Shown: positions 45,560-57,150 of the stretch, in pieces
How the letters are laid out: each line of letters opens with the position of its first letter
Numbering within the stretch: position 1 is the stretch's first letter
Source of the DNA: Euphorbia lathyris
Taxonomy: Eukaryota > Streptophyta > Magnoliopsida > Malpighiales > Euphorbiaceae
DNA length: 64,000 bases
Direction of reading: 5' to 3'
Assembly (NCBI RefSeq): GCF_963576675.1
Contig: NC_088918.1
Location: 43,061,501-43,125,500, forward strand
Translations under genes and position numbers: made by a program
The notes under the pieces: generated by a model
What the model saw: only the letters and a program-made list of their open reading frames with translations
The model's database searches: none
Told to the model about the DNA's origin: nothing

Positions 45560-46095
45560 AAGGCACCGACACTTTGCAAATATCGAAGAATACATTTTAT
45601 AATTATGTAACTCCTTCGAGTTAGACTGATATATAACACAATCACATACTGATAATTGGATATCAAGTCTACTAGTAGTAAGATAGAGTAAGGAGTCAAT
45701 CATACCTCTGTATAATTTACTGTCTACTAACTTACCAGACTCATCTTCTGATAGGACGGTGTATGTGCTCATGAGAGTTGAGATAGGCTTGCAACTCTCC
45801 ATATCAAACTTCTTCAGTATTTCTTTAGCATACTTTGATTGACTTATGAAAATTCCATTTCTACCTTGTTTGATTTGAAGTCCAAGAAATAAGCCTGGTT
45901 CTCCCATCATGGACATTTTAAACTCACTTTGCATTTGTTCATTAAACTCTTTACATAACAACTCATTAGTAGCACTGAAAATAATGTCATTTATGTACAT
46001 AGATTTGTGCATCATTTATACATACAGAATTGATGCGGTTGAAGTACAAACTGCGAAGTTTATGGAAAAAATGGATTTAATAACATTTTGGTAAA
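45560..46095 (-). pseudogene. Inverted copia RT fragment, unit 2
   Basis: Open frame 45512-46015 (167 codons) on the minus strand: the MMHKSMYINDIIFSATNELLC start, then FKMSMMGEPGLFLGLQIKQ, then SKYAKEILKKFDMESCKPIST, then LYRGMIDSLLYLT. The polymerase motif that should read Y-V-D-D is Y-I-N-D here, removing a catalytic Asp. Confidence 0.8.
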
Positions 46096-46110
46096 TTCAG
46101 CTAAGTTTTG

Positions 46111-46634
46111 GAGTTTCAGACTGTTATGTTTTCGGACCCTATTTTGCATGAAAATTGGCCAACGAGCAAAACTCACTGCTTTGATGTGATGTACGTGCTC
46201 TTTTAGGCAAATTCCATTGTTCTGAACTTCAAATTCGCAATTTAATGTTTTCAGCTAGTTTTTAGTATTTTCATTTCTTAGACACATCTTTTTTCCATAT
46301 TGATTTCTGATTTAGGGTTTTGCATGTTTAAAAGCTTGTTTTGGTTGTAAAGAGGCATTTTTTTATATCTATCTTAATATATCGATTTTCTATTTTCCAA
46401 AGTTCTCTAAATTTTGAAAATTACTAATAGACAATCGTGCATGATTCAACTATTAGCAACAAACTGTTTATTTATGTTGCATCAAGGATATAACACAGTC
46501 AATTAAAGAAAATGCACGAAAAGTATCAAAAGATAAAAATAAAAGAATCTCACGAAAATGAAGAAAATGCAATTATAGTGAAAGAAAATAGAAATTAGTG
46601 TTAGAAGAAGGAGAAAAATGATATTTTAGTAATA

Positions 46635-46680
<46 letters not shown>

Positions 46681-46688
46681 TTTTTTTT
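46111..46688. other. AT-rich spacer with long (AT)n microsatellite
   Basis: No gene. An (AT)n run of about 40 bp lies at 46637-46678, directly next to a T run (46680-46689) that is probably the poly(A) tail of the LINE fragment on the minus strand. Confidence 0.55.
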
Positions 46689-48180
46689 AGGAAAAACTGA
46701 CTATTATTAAGATATAAACATTGCCAATAGAAAGAGCATCATCTAAATAACAAGGAGCAACAACATCATTAAAGAAATTAGCATCGAAACAAGAATGACG
46801 AGCCACTAAATGGGCCACATCGTTTTCTAATCTAGGGACAAAAGACATAGAACAACCTGGGCAGATAAGTAATAAAACTCAAATTTTTTCTATAACAACC
46901 CCTGAATTCATTAATATCGCGGACCTTTGTTGAAATGCGATCCACCATCCATTTGTCATCTGTTTCAAATGGAACATTCAGAAAGTGGAGTGAAACTACT
47001 CAGAGTATCGCGTCACGGAGCGCCAATGCCTCAACTAGCGAAACTTGAATACTATCTGCACAAAAGAGCTGTAACACACAATAAAAATTTTGGTACAACC
47101 CCGAAGAACTGCTCCCATACCAACATATTCTCTGATTGAAACACGATCGCAACTTAACATAACCAGTAGCTGGCTTTTGCCAACGGACCACCGTCTGTTC
47201 TAGTTTATCGAACCTCCCAAAATTGACCAACCCCCTCATTCAGTGCCTATTTCCATTTTGAAAAAAACGACCAAAACTTCCCGATCCATATCTTGGTATT
47301 ACATTGCTGCCAGATTTCCCATAAAATAACAGCAGACCTCATCGTTTCCTTTTTACCCACTCTTGACAGCGTATGCAAGACCCATTCCTCCAACCAATCC
47401 CATTCGAGTCTAGGAGCTTGCAAACCAGACACTTCTTAACACGTCTTGGTATAATCATAAACCGAGAATAAATGCCATCCATGTTCAATATCAAATAAGC
47501 ATAATAAGAAATTACTTGAAATAATAACCCGTCGTTGTATCAATCTTGGTCTAAGAGGCAATAGTTTAACACATAATTTTCACATAAACAATTTGATTTA
47601 CCCAAAATATGAAGGCTCTATAATCAACTCCAGCTTGCACTAATCAGGTTCCTCGTGCATGTATCTTCAAGCAAACGATAACCAAATTTAGAAGAGTACA
47701 AACCATCTCTGAAAAAATGCCAAATGAGCTTATCATCTATAGCTGCCATAGACACCACCATGTTAGAAATAATGTCGACTTCCCAAGACGAGAACCATTC
47801 AACCAACCTACCTCAATTCCAAATATAAATTCCTCGTATAAAAAGATAAGAAATCATTGTATCTTTATTTTCATTAATGCAACCAGATGTGATGTGACAA
47901 CATTCTTCATTTATTAACCACAGATCATGCCATAATGAAATCAAACCTCCTCTTCCAATCCTCAAGCGAATACCATTTTGGATAACTTTAATCGAACTCC
48001 ATACGCTCCTCTAAATAAAACTGGGTTATTGCTTAATTTAGAGGAAATGAAAGACCAACGAGTATAGTATTTAGCTTTGAATAACCTGCTAACCAACGTA
48101 TTAGGAGTATCAATGAGTTTCCAAACCAGTTTTTCCAGCAATGTCAAAGTAAAGTCCTATAAATTTCCAAAACCCAACCC
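46689..48180 (-). pseudogene. L1-type LINE ORF2 C-terminal fragment (zf-RVT and RNase H)
   Basis: Minus-strand pieces in order: LEKLVWKLIDTPNTLVSRLFKAKYY (post-RT linker), DDKLIWHFFRDGLYSSKFGYRLL (zf-RVT start), a W-rich EWVLHTLSRVGKKE..ILWEIWQQ piece, then a plant RNase H-like WQKPATGYVKL ... LVEALALRDAIL, then SFQMETDDKWMVDRI. This order is diagnostic for plant L1 elements, which use ORF2 for reverse transcription at a nick. RT and endonuclease are missing (5' truncation) and frames shift several times. Confidence 0.82.
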
Positions 48181-48793
48181 ACAATTATATTTGATGGTAT
48201 AAAGTGAAATAAAGTTGTAAAACAAGATATTTTTGGAAATTTCCGCTATATAAAATAGGGTTAGTTACATGTTAGTCAGATTTGGTTAAGTATTTACAAC
48301 AAACCATTAGTGTAAAAAAAAATTCTTTAAATGTCAAGTTTTTAAAAAAAAATGGTTATATCATCAAACATTGTAACTGTAGAGTTTTTTTTTTAATTAG
48401 AAATAATTTAAAAATAACTGAAATATGACAAAAACAGAAATAAAAAATGACAGAATGTCAAAAATCTAAGAAAAAACAGAAAATGATAAAAGCAGAAAAA
48501 AAGTTATTAAATTGTAAAATAATTTTCAAAAGTGTTTTTAAATGTAATTTCCTCTATAAAATAATATGGGCTAGAAGTTGTAGATATTTGGGCCTCTGAT
48601 CTTCAAAAGGTCAATTACAGGCTTCAAGGCCCAAGATAGAGGGGGTTATTCCGTGTAAACATGTACGTGTACCAAATGCGAAACCACAGATAGAATTGGA
48701 AATTCCATAAGCATAGAATTGGAGAAAAATTGGAGTTTGTGGAAGAAAAAGAAATAGAAGGAAAGACAACCGCTCCAGTCCCAAGAAAGAAAA

Positions 48794-49092
48794 ATGTCGT
48801 GGATATGGCTGGAAGCAGCTTTACCACTTGGAATCATCGGAGGAATGCTCTGTGTGATGGGTAATGCTCAGTATTACATACACAGAGCCGCTCATGGCCG
48901 GGTATTCGTTTTATTTTTCTCCGTTTCTTACACATTAATTAGATCTGTCCATTCAATTATCTTTTTTAATCGATCGGTTGCTCATCAGTTATTTGATTCT
49001 AACAGCCAAAGCACATCGGCAATGATATGTGGGATGTTGCCATGGAAAGAAGGGATAAGAAGCTTGTGGAGAACTCCGCCCCTTCTAATTAG
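48794..49092 (+). CDS. MWFE: NADH dehydrogenase (complex I) MWFE subunit, NDUFA1-like, 64 aa
   Basis: Exon 1 48794-48901 and exon 2 49006-49092 join in frame (36 + 28 codons plus stop) across a 104-bp GT-AG intron. The protein opens MSWIWLEAALPLGIIGGMLC with one membrane span (about residues 8-26), then QYYIHRAAHGRPKHIGNDMWD and a basic, charged tail. This matches the plant MWFE subunit, a small inner-membrane part of mitochondrial complex I needed for its assembly. The length is typical (about 65 aa). The Arabidopsis gene is, from memory, At3g08610, next to the KH gene there as well. No frame defect. The intron starts directly after the conserved HGR. Confidence 0.95.
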
Positions 49093-50954
49093 GTCTTTAT
49101 TTATTTGTTTGTTCCTCTGGTAATTTATTTTTATTACGAGCTTTGACGTTTTCTTTTTCTTGTTGTTTTTTTGGTTTTTGTTATTTTATTTTATTTGGTG
49201 TGAATGAGTTTTTTAGGCTTTTATCTTGCTTGTGACTGATAAGCTGATTTTGTGCATAGTGTTTGCTTGACTGTTATGGAACCCTTGAATCACATGCACA
49301 TAAATAATAACAAAATAGTTCTTGAATTTGCCCAAATTTACTTCAGGGGAAGTGAGTCATGACTTGAGGGTCAATTCATGTTGATATAGGCTGGAAATTG
49401 CAAATTGAAAATGCCGACCAAATTGCTAAGAGTTAGAAAGGATGGTGTTTTGTGATGCATATTTGTATTTTGTACCAATGCTCGTTAATGAGAAAGTGGT
49501 TTAACAGGTAAAGTTCGAGATTGATTGCTTGCATCTGTTATCTACTCTTAAATCTTGATTAAGTTATAGTGTATAGACTATATAGCAAGTAAAACATCTG
49601 TTAATTGTTATCTGGATATTGAATATATGTGCTTACACACCTCGATAACTAGAAAAATATTCATTTGTAGTTCATGATTTTGGAGTTAAAAAGTTCATCT
49701 GAAAGAAAGAGAACCTCAGGAGGTATGCGTGAGCAAGTTTTTGGCAAAAAAGAAAAATCTTTTCTCCTCAGAGTCTGCCCATTAAACTGTGTGGTCAAAT
49801 TGGAATTGTTTCTGTTACTGGTAATATCTAATTATCTGTGATGGATGGTTGTAAAACAAAAAGAAAAAGATTTTACTATGGTTTGTCTGCTACTGCAAAT
49901 GATTTTGATTCTAAATAGTTTAAGGTAAGATCCAAGAGATAGGAACATTGAATAATATATGCGAAGGTCATCGGATGCCATATGAGGTTTACAAATGGTA
50001 AACAAGGGTTAATTGGGTAATAATTCTAAATGTTATGTTTTTTTTTAATGGTCGGTGATGGAGCAAAGGCTCAGTGTTCAACTTGGAATATTTCATTGTT
50101 CACTCTTCATCTGTTGATAAACTTTGCGGATTGCCGAGCTAAGTAAAACATATATTAACTATAATATACGTGAATCATATGTGAACTGTTATGAATCATA
50201 CAAACACTGTTGTAAGGTGTGCGTGAATTGTGAAGCATATATGAACAGTTATTTTGTGTGTCTGTGTTAAGAGCATAGACCCTTATAACTTGAAAAAGGA
50301 CATTATAGGCATCAGGAGTGCTGAGTCACTTTGCAGAAAATCTTTTTTCTTGGATGAACATCTTTTTGAGCCCACGACCGCTAATGTGGCTAAATGAAAA
50401 TATGCAAGTGATTACTTATGATTTCTTATGTAAGATGATTCTGATAAAGACCCAACTTGCTTTAGATGGAAATTTTTGTCTATGGAGGTCTTGATTGGGT
50501 TATAAATAATGATGGTATCGGTGCTCTGATCTATAGATATGATGAAGCATGACAAAAGAGTTTTTAGCTGCAAGGGTCACTGGAAGGATATGTTAGTAGT
50601 GCTTACTTTCGGTGTGCAGTTCCAATTGAAATGAATTTGATAACTGTACAACTGGAAGGATGTATTGATCATGTGGAATACTGAAGCACCTGGTGGTTGG
50701 AGATTTGGGTCAACCCATTATTAGAATTAGCTTGTTCATGCATGCTCTGCATGTGTTAATGGCAATATAAATCATAGGTTGCTAAATTGAATTTTGTTAG
50801 TTGTAAAACCTGATGTTCTTTTGTGGTGCTTAATGATGTCCTTCCCATTACTTGTATCTTCATCCAATCACGACTAACCTTTTACCGTTGCAATTGTTTG
50901 TTTACCCAGAATTTTGATTGTGAAATTTAAAACTTGTTTCTGTACACCTTGCAG
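49093..50954 (+). other. Candidate 3'-UTR intron of MWFE gene, otherwise non-genic
   Basis: The stop codon is followed at once by a donor-like GTCTTTATT (AAT TAG|GT), and a good acceptor (ACACCTTGCAG) ends at 50954. The stretch between is T-rich and has no ORF or recognised element, fitting an intron of 1862 bp. If spliced, the stop codon would sit exactly at the exon end. It could equally be plain 3' flank. Confidence 0.35.
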
Positions 50955-51260
50955 AATGTTATTTCACTCTACTGCTGAAGCAGGAATAAAGTGCTCATCT
51001 GATATGGCAGTGATGCTAAGAAATTTGGCGAGCAACATTACATTGATCTTCATCATGCTCTGTTTTGTATGTGAATTGGCTTGAAATTTAGAACTTTGAA
51101 GACAAGTTGTGAACTTTGATTGATGGATTTAATCATGAAGTTGGTTGCATAGAGTTTAATTTTTGGGCCTTGTAAGTTAATTACTTAGTTTTGCTGCACC
51201 TCTGATTTCATGATTCTCTAAGACTTTTGGTCATGAAAACCTCAGATTGTAGGTGTAGGC
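50955..51260 (+). other. Candidate terminal 3'-UTR exon of MWFE
   Basis: Less AT-rich than its surroundings, with AATAAA at about 50986 and no ORF; it reads like a plant 3' UTR. Support rests only on the acceptor before it. Confidence 0.3.
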
Positions 51261-52029
51261 TTGAAAGAATGAAATATTGGTTTATAGCATGGTCCAGATC
51301 AAAATTTATAGCAATAATAACCAACTTCTATTCGTTGCCTTATTTACTTGGTTGTTGGTGGTACCATGCGGATGCCAGTCCAGTTAATCTGTTGTGCAGT
51401 TGCACTTCTGAGTTTTACCTCTTTAGAAAATAGATATTTGGAATTTTAGAGATGATGGTGACATGAGATAGAATGTGATGTCTCACGGGTGTGGCATTTC
51501 TGCATCCACTGTAACGTTAAACTACTACCTATATGTACGGGTACAAAGAAAAAATAAAATAACATTTTAAATATTTCACTGAACCACTTAAGAAGGTAGG
51601 GTAAATCATATAGATGGTCACATATTGCCATATTGGGCCATCATCTTCTATTTAATCTTAAATCCAATTATATTAAAATCGAATGGATGTTGTATTGAAC
51701 CCTAAAAGCTAAGTATAACTATTAAAATTATATATCTTTTGTTGGAGAGATGGATGAAATAAATTGTATACTATGATTGTAAATGAATTTATGTGGCGTT
51801 TAGATGGAATGAAGGACTCGTATAAATGCCAATGTCAACAATTCCGGTGAGAGCGTGAAGAGAATGTGCAATGTGATTTTGTTCATTATTACACAAGTGA
51901 CCTTATATGACTATCTGTGTAACCTAAGTTTTAACATGAATTCTTCATAGCTGGTGGTGGAGGTGGAGCATATCTGTTTATACAAATAAAGGATGTTCAT
52001 AGTTTGAGTTGAAAGATGTAATATTGATT
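51261..52029. other. Non-genic stretch
   Basis: No coding frame, RNA gene or repeat that I can name. Left border of the MULE is somewhere near its end. Confidence 0.45.
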
Positions 52030-52204
52030 AGGGAAATTTTTTCGAACTCCTCTAATGAGGAGGTCTATTTACATATTTAAACTCATTTAGATATATGCTA
52101 CTGAACTAGATTCTTCCACTTTCGGAATACCCATTACACTCTCATTTCTCTCCAGTTTTGTGAACTCCGGCGACTTACGAACACTGCCAACGATCGGCGA
52201 AAGA

Positions 52205-53640
52205 TGTGGAAATCGGGAAAGAAGAACCTTCAGAATAAACAAAAACCCAAGGTTTTCCCTTCCACATCTGCGTTATGGTTATTTTAGATAGGTTTTAGGG
52301 TTTTTGCATAGATTGAATGTATTTGTTTGGTTAGGGTTAGGTTATTGTTTACTGTTCATTGGCCATAATGATGATTTTCGAACTCCTTTGAGTTGTATAT
52401 ATGTGATTTATGGTTTAGAACTTGTGATTTCTTGCAAAACAGTTAATCTGCTACTATTCGCATGTTATGAGTTTGCATCACATTTCATAAAATGCAAATG
52501 GAAAAACCTATAAACCCTCAACTAGGTAGTCACATATCTTCAAATGCGATTACTATGATGATATGCGAATCACATTTCAGCAAATGAGATTCGCATATAC
52601 CCAATTGTGAATACTATGATGATATGCGAACATGTGTAAGAAAAAATGGAGCCGCATATAGACAAATGTGATGTCCAATATTCACATTTAGTTTCCTAAA
52701 TTTGAATAGTTTTTTTTCACACGCCATTTATTAAATGCAAATAGTTTCTGTTTTGTCTAACATGCAGTTATATTGTCTGAAATGCAATTATATTATCTGA
52801 AATGCAATTATATTCAATGAAGTGCAAAATGTTTTCATTTTTACAAGGTCTAGTTGTCAAGATAAAAGCGGATAATGGCGTAAAATTTAACTATCCTTGG
52901 AGTTTGGGTTCAAAAGGAACAATAATTATAAGAGGTGACATTGTAACGATGATTGACTTGCAAAATATATTGACGCCTTCACAAATAAAGGCTTTCAAAA
53001 GTAGATGTTTCAAACATCTTATGAATTTGGATAATGTCGCCTTCTTCGTTGCCTTTGTCCATACGTTGTTAACTAGGGAGATTGAGCATGCTGTATCCCT
53101 CCCTAGAGAAATGTGGTTTTCTATTAGAGGAGTTCAATTAAGATTTAGTGATTGGGAGTACGGGCTAATATCTAGCTTGCGATTTGGTGGTTTAGAGGAG
53201 TTTACGAAGAGGATAAATAATCTAAAGAAAAGGAAAATAATGAAGAAGTACTTCAAAGGAGTAAAGCCCATAACTCACAATGACATATTTCAAGTGTTCA
53301 TAGAAAATGATTGGAGCAAGAAGAATGATGGTGAAGCCGTTAGTATAACGATGTTGTTTTTCATACATCATTGTTTGATCACACCGAGAAATCTCTGTTG
53401 GTGAATACAGACTGGATAGTGCTTGTTGATTATCCAATATTGTTTGATGCATTCCCATGGGAAGAGGTGACTTGGTCTGAGACGCACAAGACGATGACCA
53501 GAGCTATCTCCAAAAGAAAGGAGGCAATTCGGCCTAAAGAAAGGAAGGCTCCTACTAAATGTCAACTAGGAGGGTTTTCACACATAGTCCAGGTATGCAT
53601 TGTAAATATTGTTTACATAGGAATTATAAAAATATAGTTT
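52205..53640 (+). pseudogene. DUF1985 domain part of ULP1-like MULE ORF
   Basis: A possible first exon starts at ATG 52205 (MWKSGKKNLQ) and ends before GTTTTC near 52253. The main frame 52802-53404 has the DUF1985 pattern: LNNVAFFVAF-type helix, LPREMWFSIRGVQLRFSDWEYGLISSLRFGG, then WSKKNDGEAVSITMLFFIHHCL. A one-base shift near 53375 moves the rest (VNTDWIVLVDYPILFDAFPWEEVTW) to another frame, open to 53637. DUF1985 usually precedes a ULP1 peptidase in transposon-borne plant genes. The function is unknown. Confidence 0.68.
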
Positions 53641-53659
53641 ACGTACTTGTTTGTATCTT

Positions 53660-54800
53660 TTGTATATGTTTGGCTATTTGAGATTTGGAAGGCGTTGGAG
53701 ACATTCTACATGAAGAAACCAAATTGTCTTCCGCCCCGCGTGCTTAGATGGAGGAATGGTAAAGTCCCGACATTTGATCAAGTCCATCATATGATGGAGG
53801 AGAGCATTTTTAAATTGTCATAATCAATTTTCTATCATATAGTTTATCATTTGATCATATATCGATTTGTGATTTGTAGGATGCTACTCCTCCATAACCT
53901 AAACTTGTTGTTGAAGATGCCGAGACGAATTTAGCTTGGTATAAGTTTCTTGTTGATCACATTGAGGGTCATGAGGTTGATTATGACAACTTATTTAAGG
54001 GGTTTATTGTTGTCCGGGATGAGGCTAAAGATCAAGATGATGAGGATTATGAGAGAAAGGATCAAGATGACAAGGATGATGAGAGAAAGAATCAAGATGA
54101 TGGGAATGATGATGATCCGAATGAGCATGAGGGCAAGGATAATCTCCCCGATGATACTCCTCATCCATCTCGGACATATCTGGCATCCCTGATGTGATTT
54201 CTGAGACCCGTAGGTTGTTACTCGAGCACCAAAAGTGATGCAAAGGGTATAGGTGATGGATACAAAGTGTTGGTATTGGATACCAAAGTGTCGGAGTTGG
54301 TGAGAAATGTGCGTACCTTACATGATTCTGATCTAGGTTATCGTGAGGATAAATTAGAGGATTCCAATCTAAGGCCTCATGTTGAGGTATTAGAGGGTAA
54401 GGTGTGCACCTACAAGGTTTGGGATGGGACGATGTTGAGGTAATAATCATAATGTTATTGATGTTTCTGTTTATTATTTTTTGAATTGTAATAATAATAT
54501 ATTGTGTAACCTTGTTGACAATGAGATGACGAATATGTACATCAAAATGACAAAGACGAACAACGAGTTGAACAAGCATTACTCCTATCATCTAGTCCTG
54601 ACATGGCTATCATCGATGAACAACGTTGGATAAGCAAACAAGACCCACAATTATGTTCCCCTTACACTGCTTATGATGCTACAAAGCAAAAAAAGACAAG
54701 AAAAATGGTTAAGGTTCATACTACATTAGGATCGGGTAATATAATTGATCCGAAGCTAAAAGAGGAGTACGTATAATGGAGAACGAGTGTAGATGCTGAA
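53660..54800 (+). pseudogene. Linker of ULP1-like ORF with acidic repeats
   Basis: Pieces continue the ORF: a WKALETFYMKKPNCLPPRVLRW block (53690-53820), then after a likely intron DNLFKGFIVVRDEAKDQDDEDYE and three repeats of a DQDDxDDERK-like unit (about 54020-54130), then a charged, helical part (LVRNVRTLHDSDLGY) to about 54620. Acidic, disordered linkers are usual between DUF1985 and the peptidase. Several stops and shifts. Confidence 0.5.
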
Positions 54801-54829
54801 AGTATTAGGGTTGTGAATGGAATTATATT

Positions 54830-56440
54830 GAAGCTGGTGTGAGCGCCGAAAGTACTTGGAAAGGTTCGTTTAGTGCAATAAACACCGTCATTTAACGTTG
54901 TCTTAGGACGCCACTTGGTGGGTCCTTTTCGGTGGATGCATTATTAGCTCTTTTATCATGTTTTTAGGAAAATACGATATGTCAAATTTGCCACTCAAGA
55001 TTAATGTCCGAGAACATAAAAATTCGATGACATACGGGCTCATATTATGTCAATCTCTTTCGTGAATTAAACATTTAGAAGGGTTTGATTAATAAAATCA
55101 TAGACTTGACTTCTGTTAGAATATCAAATATTTCTAATTCATTTTTATTTTATAATTTCACCACACAGATTGCGGAAAGCGATAAATAAATTCAGAATTA
55201 TAAATTACATTCTAATTTAATATCAAAATCCTATACATTTGATCTAGCCCTAAGCAAATCTATTAAACCTGCAAAATAAATAAACTTTAGTTGTGAGATG
55301 TTGCGACCCGTCTTTCAGATTTATTCTACGATTCAGACTCGATCACATAGGACTTAATCAGATCTTAAAAATCTAGCACATCAGCATAGCAATTCGATTT
55401 GTGAACTACGTTTATCTCTTCTAACAGATTAATTTTGTTATTCTATAAATACCCCTTAACCCATAATTAATTACATTTTACATGTTGGACAATTTAAGTG
55501 CCTAAATATGCCTATTGGAATTTAAACTTACCAAATATAGACACTACAGACTAAACCCGACATAAAATGGACTAAGGCAGAATTCTGGGAGTTCTGGAAC
55601 TGTAGCCGATCAGCCACATTCAACAGATTCCCGGAATTCCTCTTTCACATGTGCGGAAACAGCAGCAACAAACACGAATTTAAAAGCAAATAAACACATT
55701 AAGGAAGGCTTTAAAACCCTTTAGATTGTTACCTTCAGGGCTTTTATCTAGCTTTGTGTTATGGTAGACCCACGGACGCAGACGAACAGAACCGCAATTG
55801 AAACCTAGGAATAGAGTCTGGAATGATTAAATTGGATACGAATAGGTTGAAACAGTTCTAATTTCAGAATTAAGAACCTTTCCTTTGCTAAGAAATGATC
55901 TTGAACTCTCAATTTGGTGTTTAATTTGCTAAAATCAAAGCAATGAACCTTAAGTTTTAGCTTTCTCTCTCTATAAAAACTTTTCAACACTCTGTGTATC
56001 TTTAGCCTTCCATTTCTCTGCCCAAATGACTTTTTTTATTATAAAAACTGATTTTTTGACTGGTATACTCGTTCATGCCCTCTCTCCCCTCAACTATCAA
56101 GTTAGTGGGGATGATGGCAGTCGGTTGTGGGATAAAATCCCGCAAATGTCGACGTGGCCGATCGGCCACATGCCGGTGAGAGATTTATTATCTTTTTTTT
56201 TGAACTTAATACGTGGTGCTAACTCACTTGTGGCCGACCGGCCACACCTTATAGCCGATCGGCCATCCAAAAAAACTCCAAATTTCTCAGAAATAAATTC
56301 AGGTTCGATTCATGATCCCGTGTGACGTGAAATGGGGTCCACCTGTAATATGCTGAGCATATACAAACTTAATCTCATCATTAGGGTCAGAAAAGTCTGT
56401 GCTCACAGCTGGATATTACATGGTTCACTCTTTTGGATAC
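54830..56440. mobile_element. ~1.6-kb foreign insertion in the MULE ULP1 ORF
   Basis: Lies between the linker and peptidase parts of the ORF and has no coding similarity to them. It contains TGTTAGAATATC at 55106 (LTR-like TG start), CTATAAATACC near 55444 (TATA-like), a CTCTATAAAAAC near 55970, and four copies of a GCCGATCGGCC-type palindrome. It looks like LTR-type sequence, but paired ends and a target duplication are not visible. Confidence 0.45.
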
Positions 56441-57150
56441 TAGTACTAAAATGCCTTGAGGGAGAGGTATGTAGTCACTTTCATCGTTAGTTAATTAACG
56501 CACTGCTTATTTGAACAATTCTTTCTATATTTTGTTTGGATGTATCAGCACATCGATGCCTTTTCTTAGTTATTGAAGCGTCGTCAAGATGATGTAAAAG
56601 ACGTTCGATCAGATTGGACAATGATTGATGCAGGGTTGACCGGATGGTTACACCGAATGATGATGACCAATGCTGATTGCATGGATCCAGGGTTCAAATA
56701 TGAACCAATGTATGTTGATGTAGTGAATGGATCCGTGACAAATGCTTATTTGAGACCTTGGAAGGATATTATGAGGGTATTAATGCCATTCAACATTAAT
56801 AATGAACACTAGATATGTGGGAAACTAAATTTGGCGGAGGGGCATCTCCGCATTTACGATAGCCTGACACATATTATCCCGTAAAGAAGCTAGCAAAATT
56901 CTTGGAGCCCTTTTATATTCCATTCCGAGGATCATGAAACAAGCCGAATACTTCCACTAAGTGTAACACTTATTTCGATATTTAAGCGGAGTAGGGTAGC
57001 TAGAGTGCCACAACCAGAGTCTTTATTTAATGATTGTGGAGTCTTTACATGTATTTTTACATAGTACTTGTCTGAAGGCCGTGAGTTTGACTTATCGGAG
57101 CGGACACTGTTTATTGTAGGAATCGTATAACTATAGAGTTGTTTCATGGG
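56441..57150 (+). pseudogene. ULP1-type (C48) cysteine peptidase fragment from MULE
   Basis: The frame with WTMIDAGLTGWLHRMMM and the YLRPWKDIMRVLMPFNINNEH block carries the catalytic His just before a TAG that replaces Trp (HW expected; 56811-56813). LNLAEGHLRIYDSLTHI follows with the catalytic Asp, and PESLFNDCGVFTCIF near 57015 holds the catalytic Cys. The triad is thus still readable, but stops and frame shifts make the copy non-functional. Active ULP1 enzymes cleave SUMO from proteins; why MULEs carry them is not known. Confidence 0.72.

Larger units (their letters stand above)
42955..46110 (+). repeat. Copia-derived unit 2 of the tandem duplication
   Basis: Second copy of the series extra ORF, polypurine tract, LTR, inverted RT. 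It differs from unit 1 by scattered substitutions and by 119 extra bp at the LTR start. The two units abut directly near 42935-42955. Confidence 0.8.

Noticed and set aside
30605..46678. AT and TA microsatellites (30605-30630, 46637-46678) as possible origins or CRISPR-like repeats
   Set aside because: Plain dinucleotide runs without spacers or other structure, common in plant DNA.
48794..49123. 109-codon open frame across the MWFE start
   Set aside because: It reads through the intron; the spliced two-exon model gives the conserved 64-aa MWFE protein in another frame after the junction.
54025..54591. 188-codon His/Pro-rich minus-strand frame
   Set aside because: It is the complement of the acidic GAT-rich linker repeats of the ULP1-like ORF; the composition follows from the repeat.
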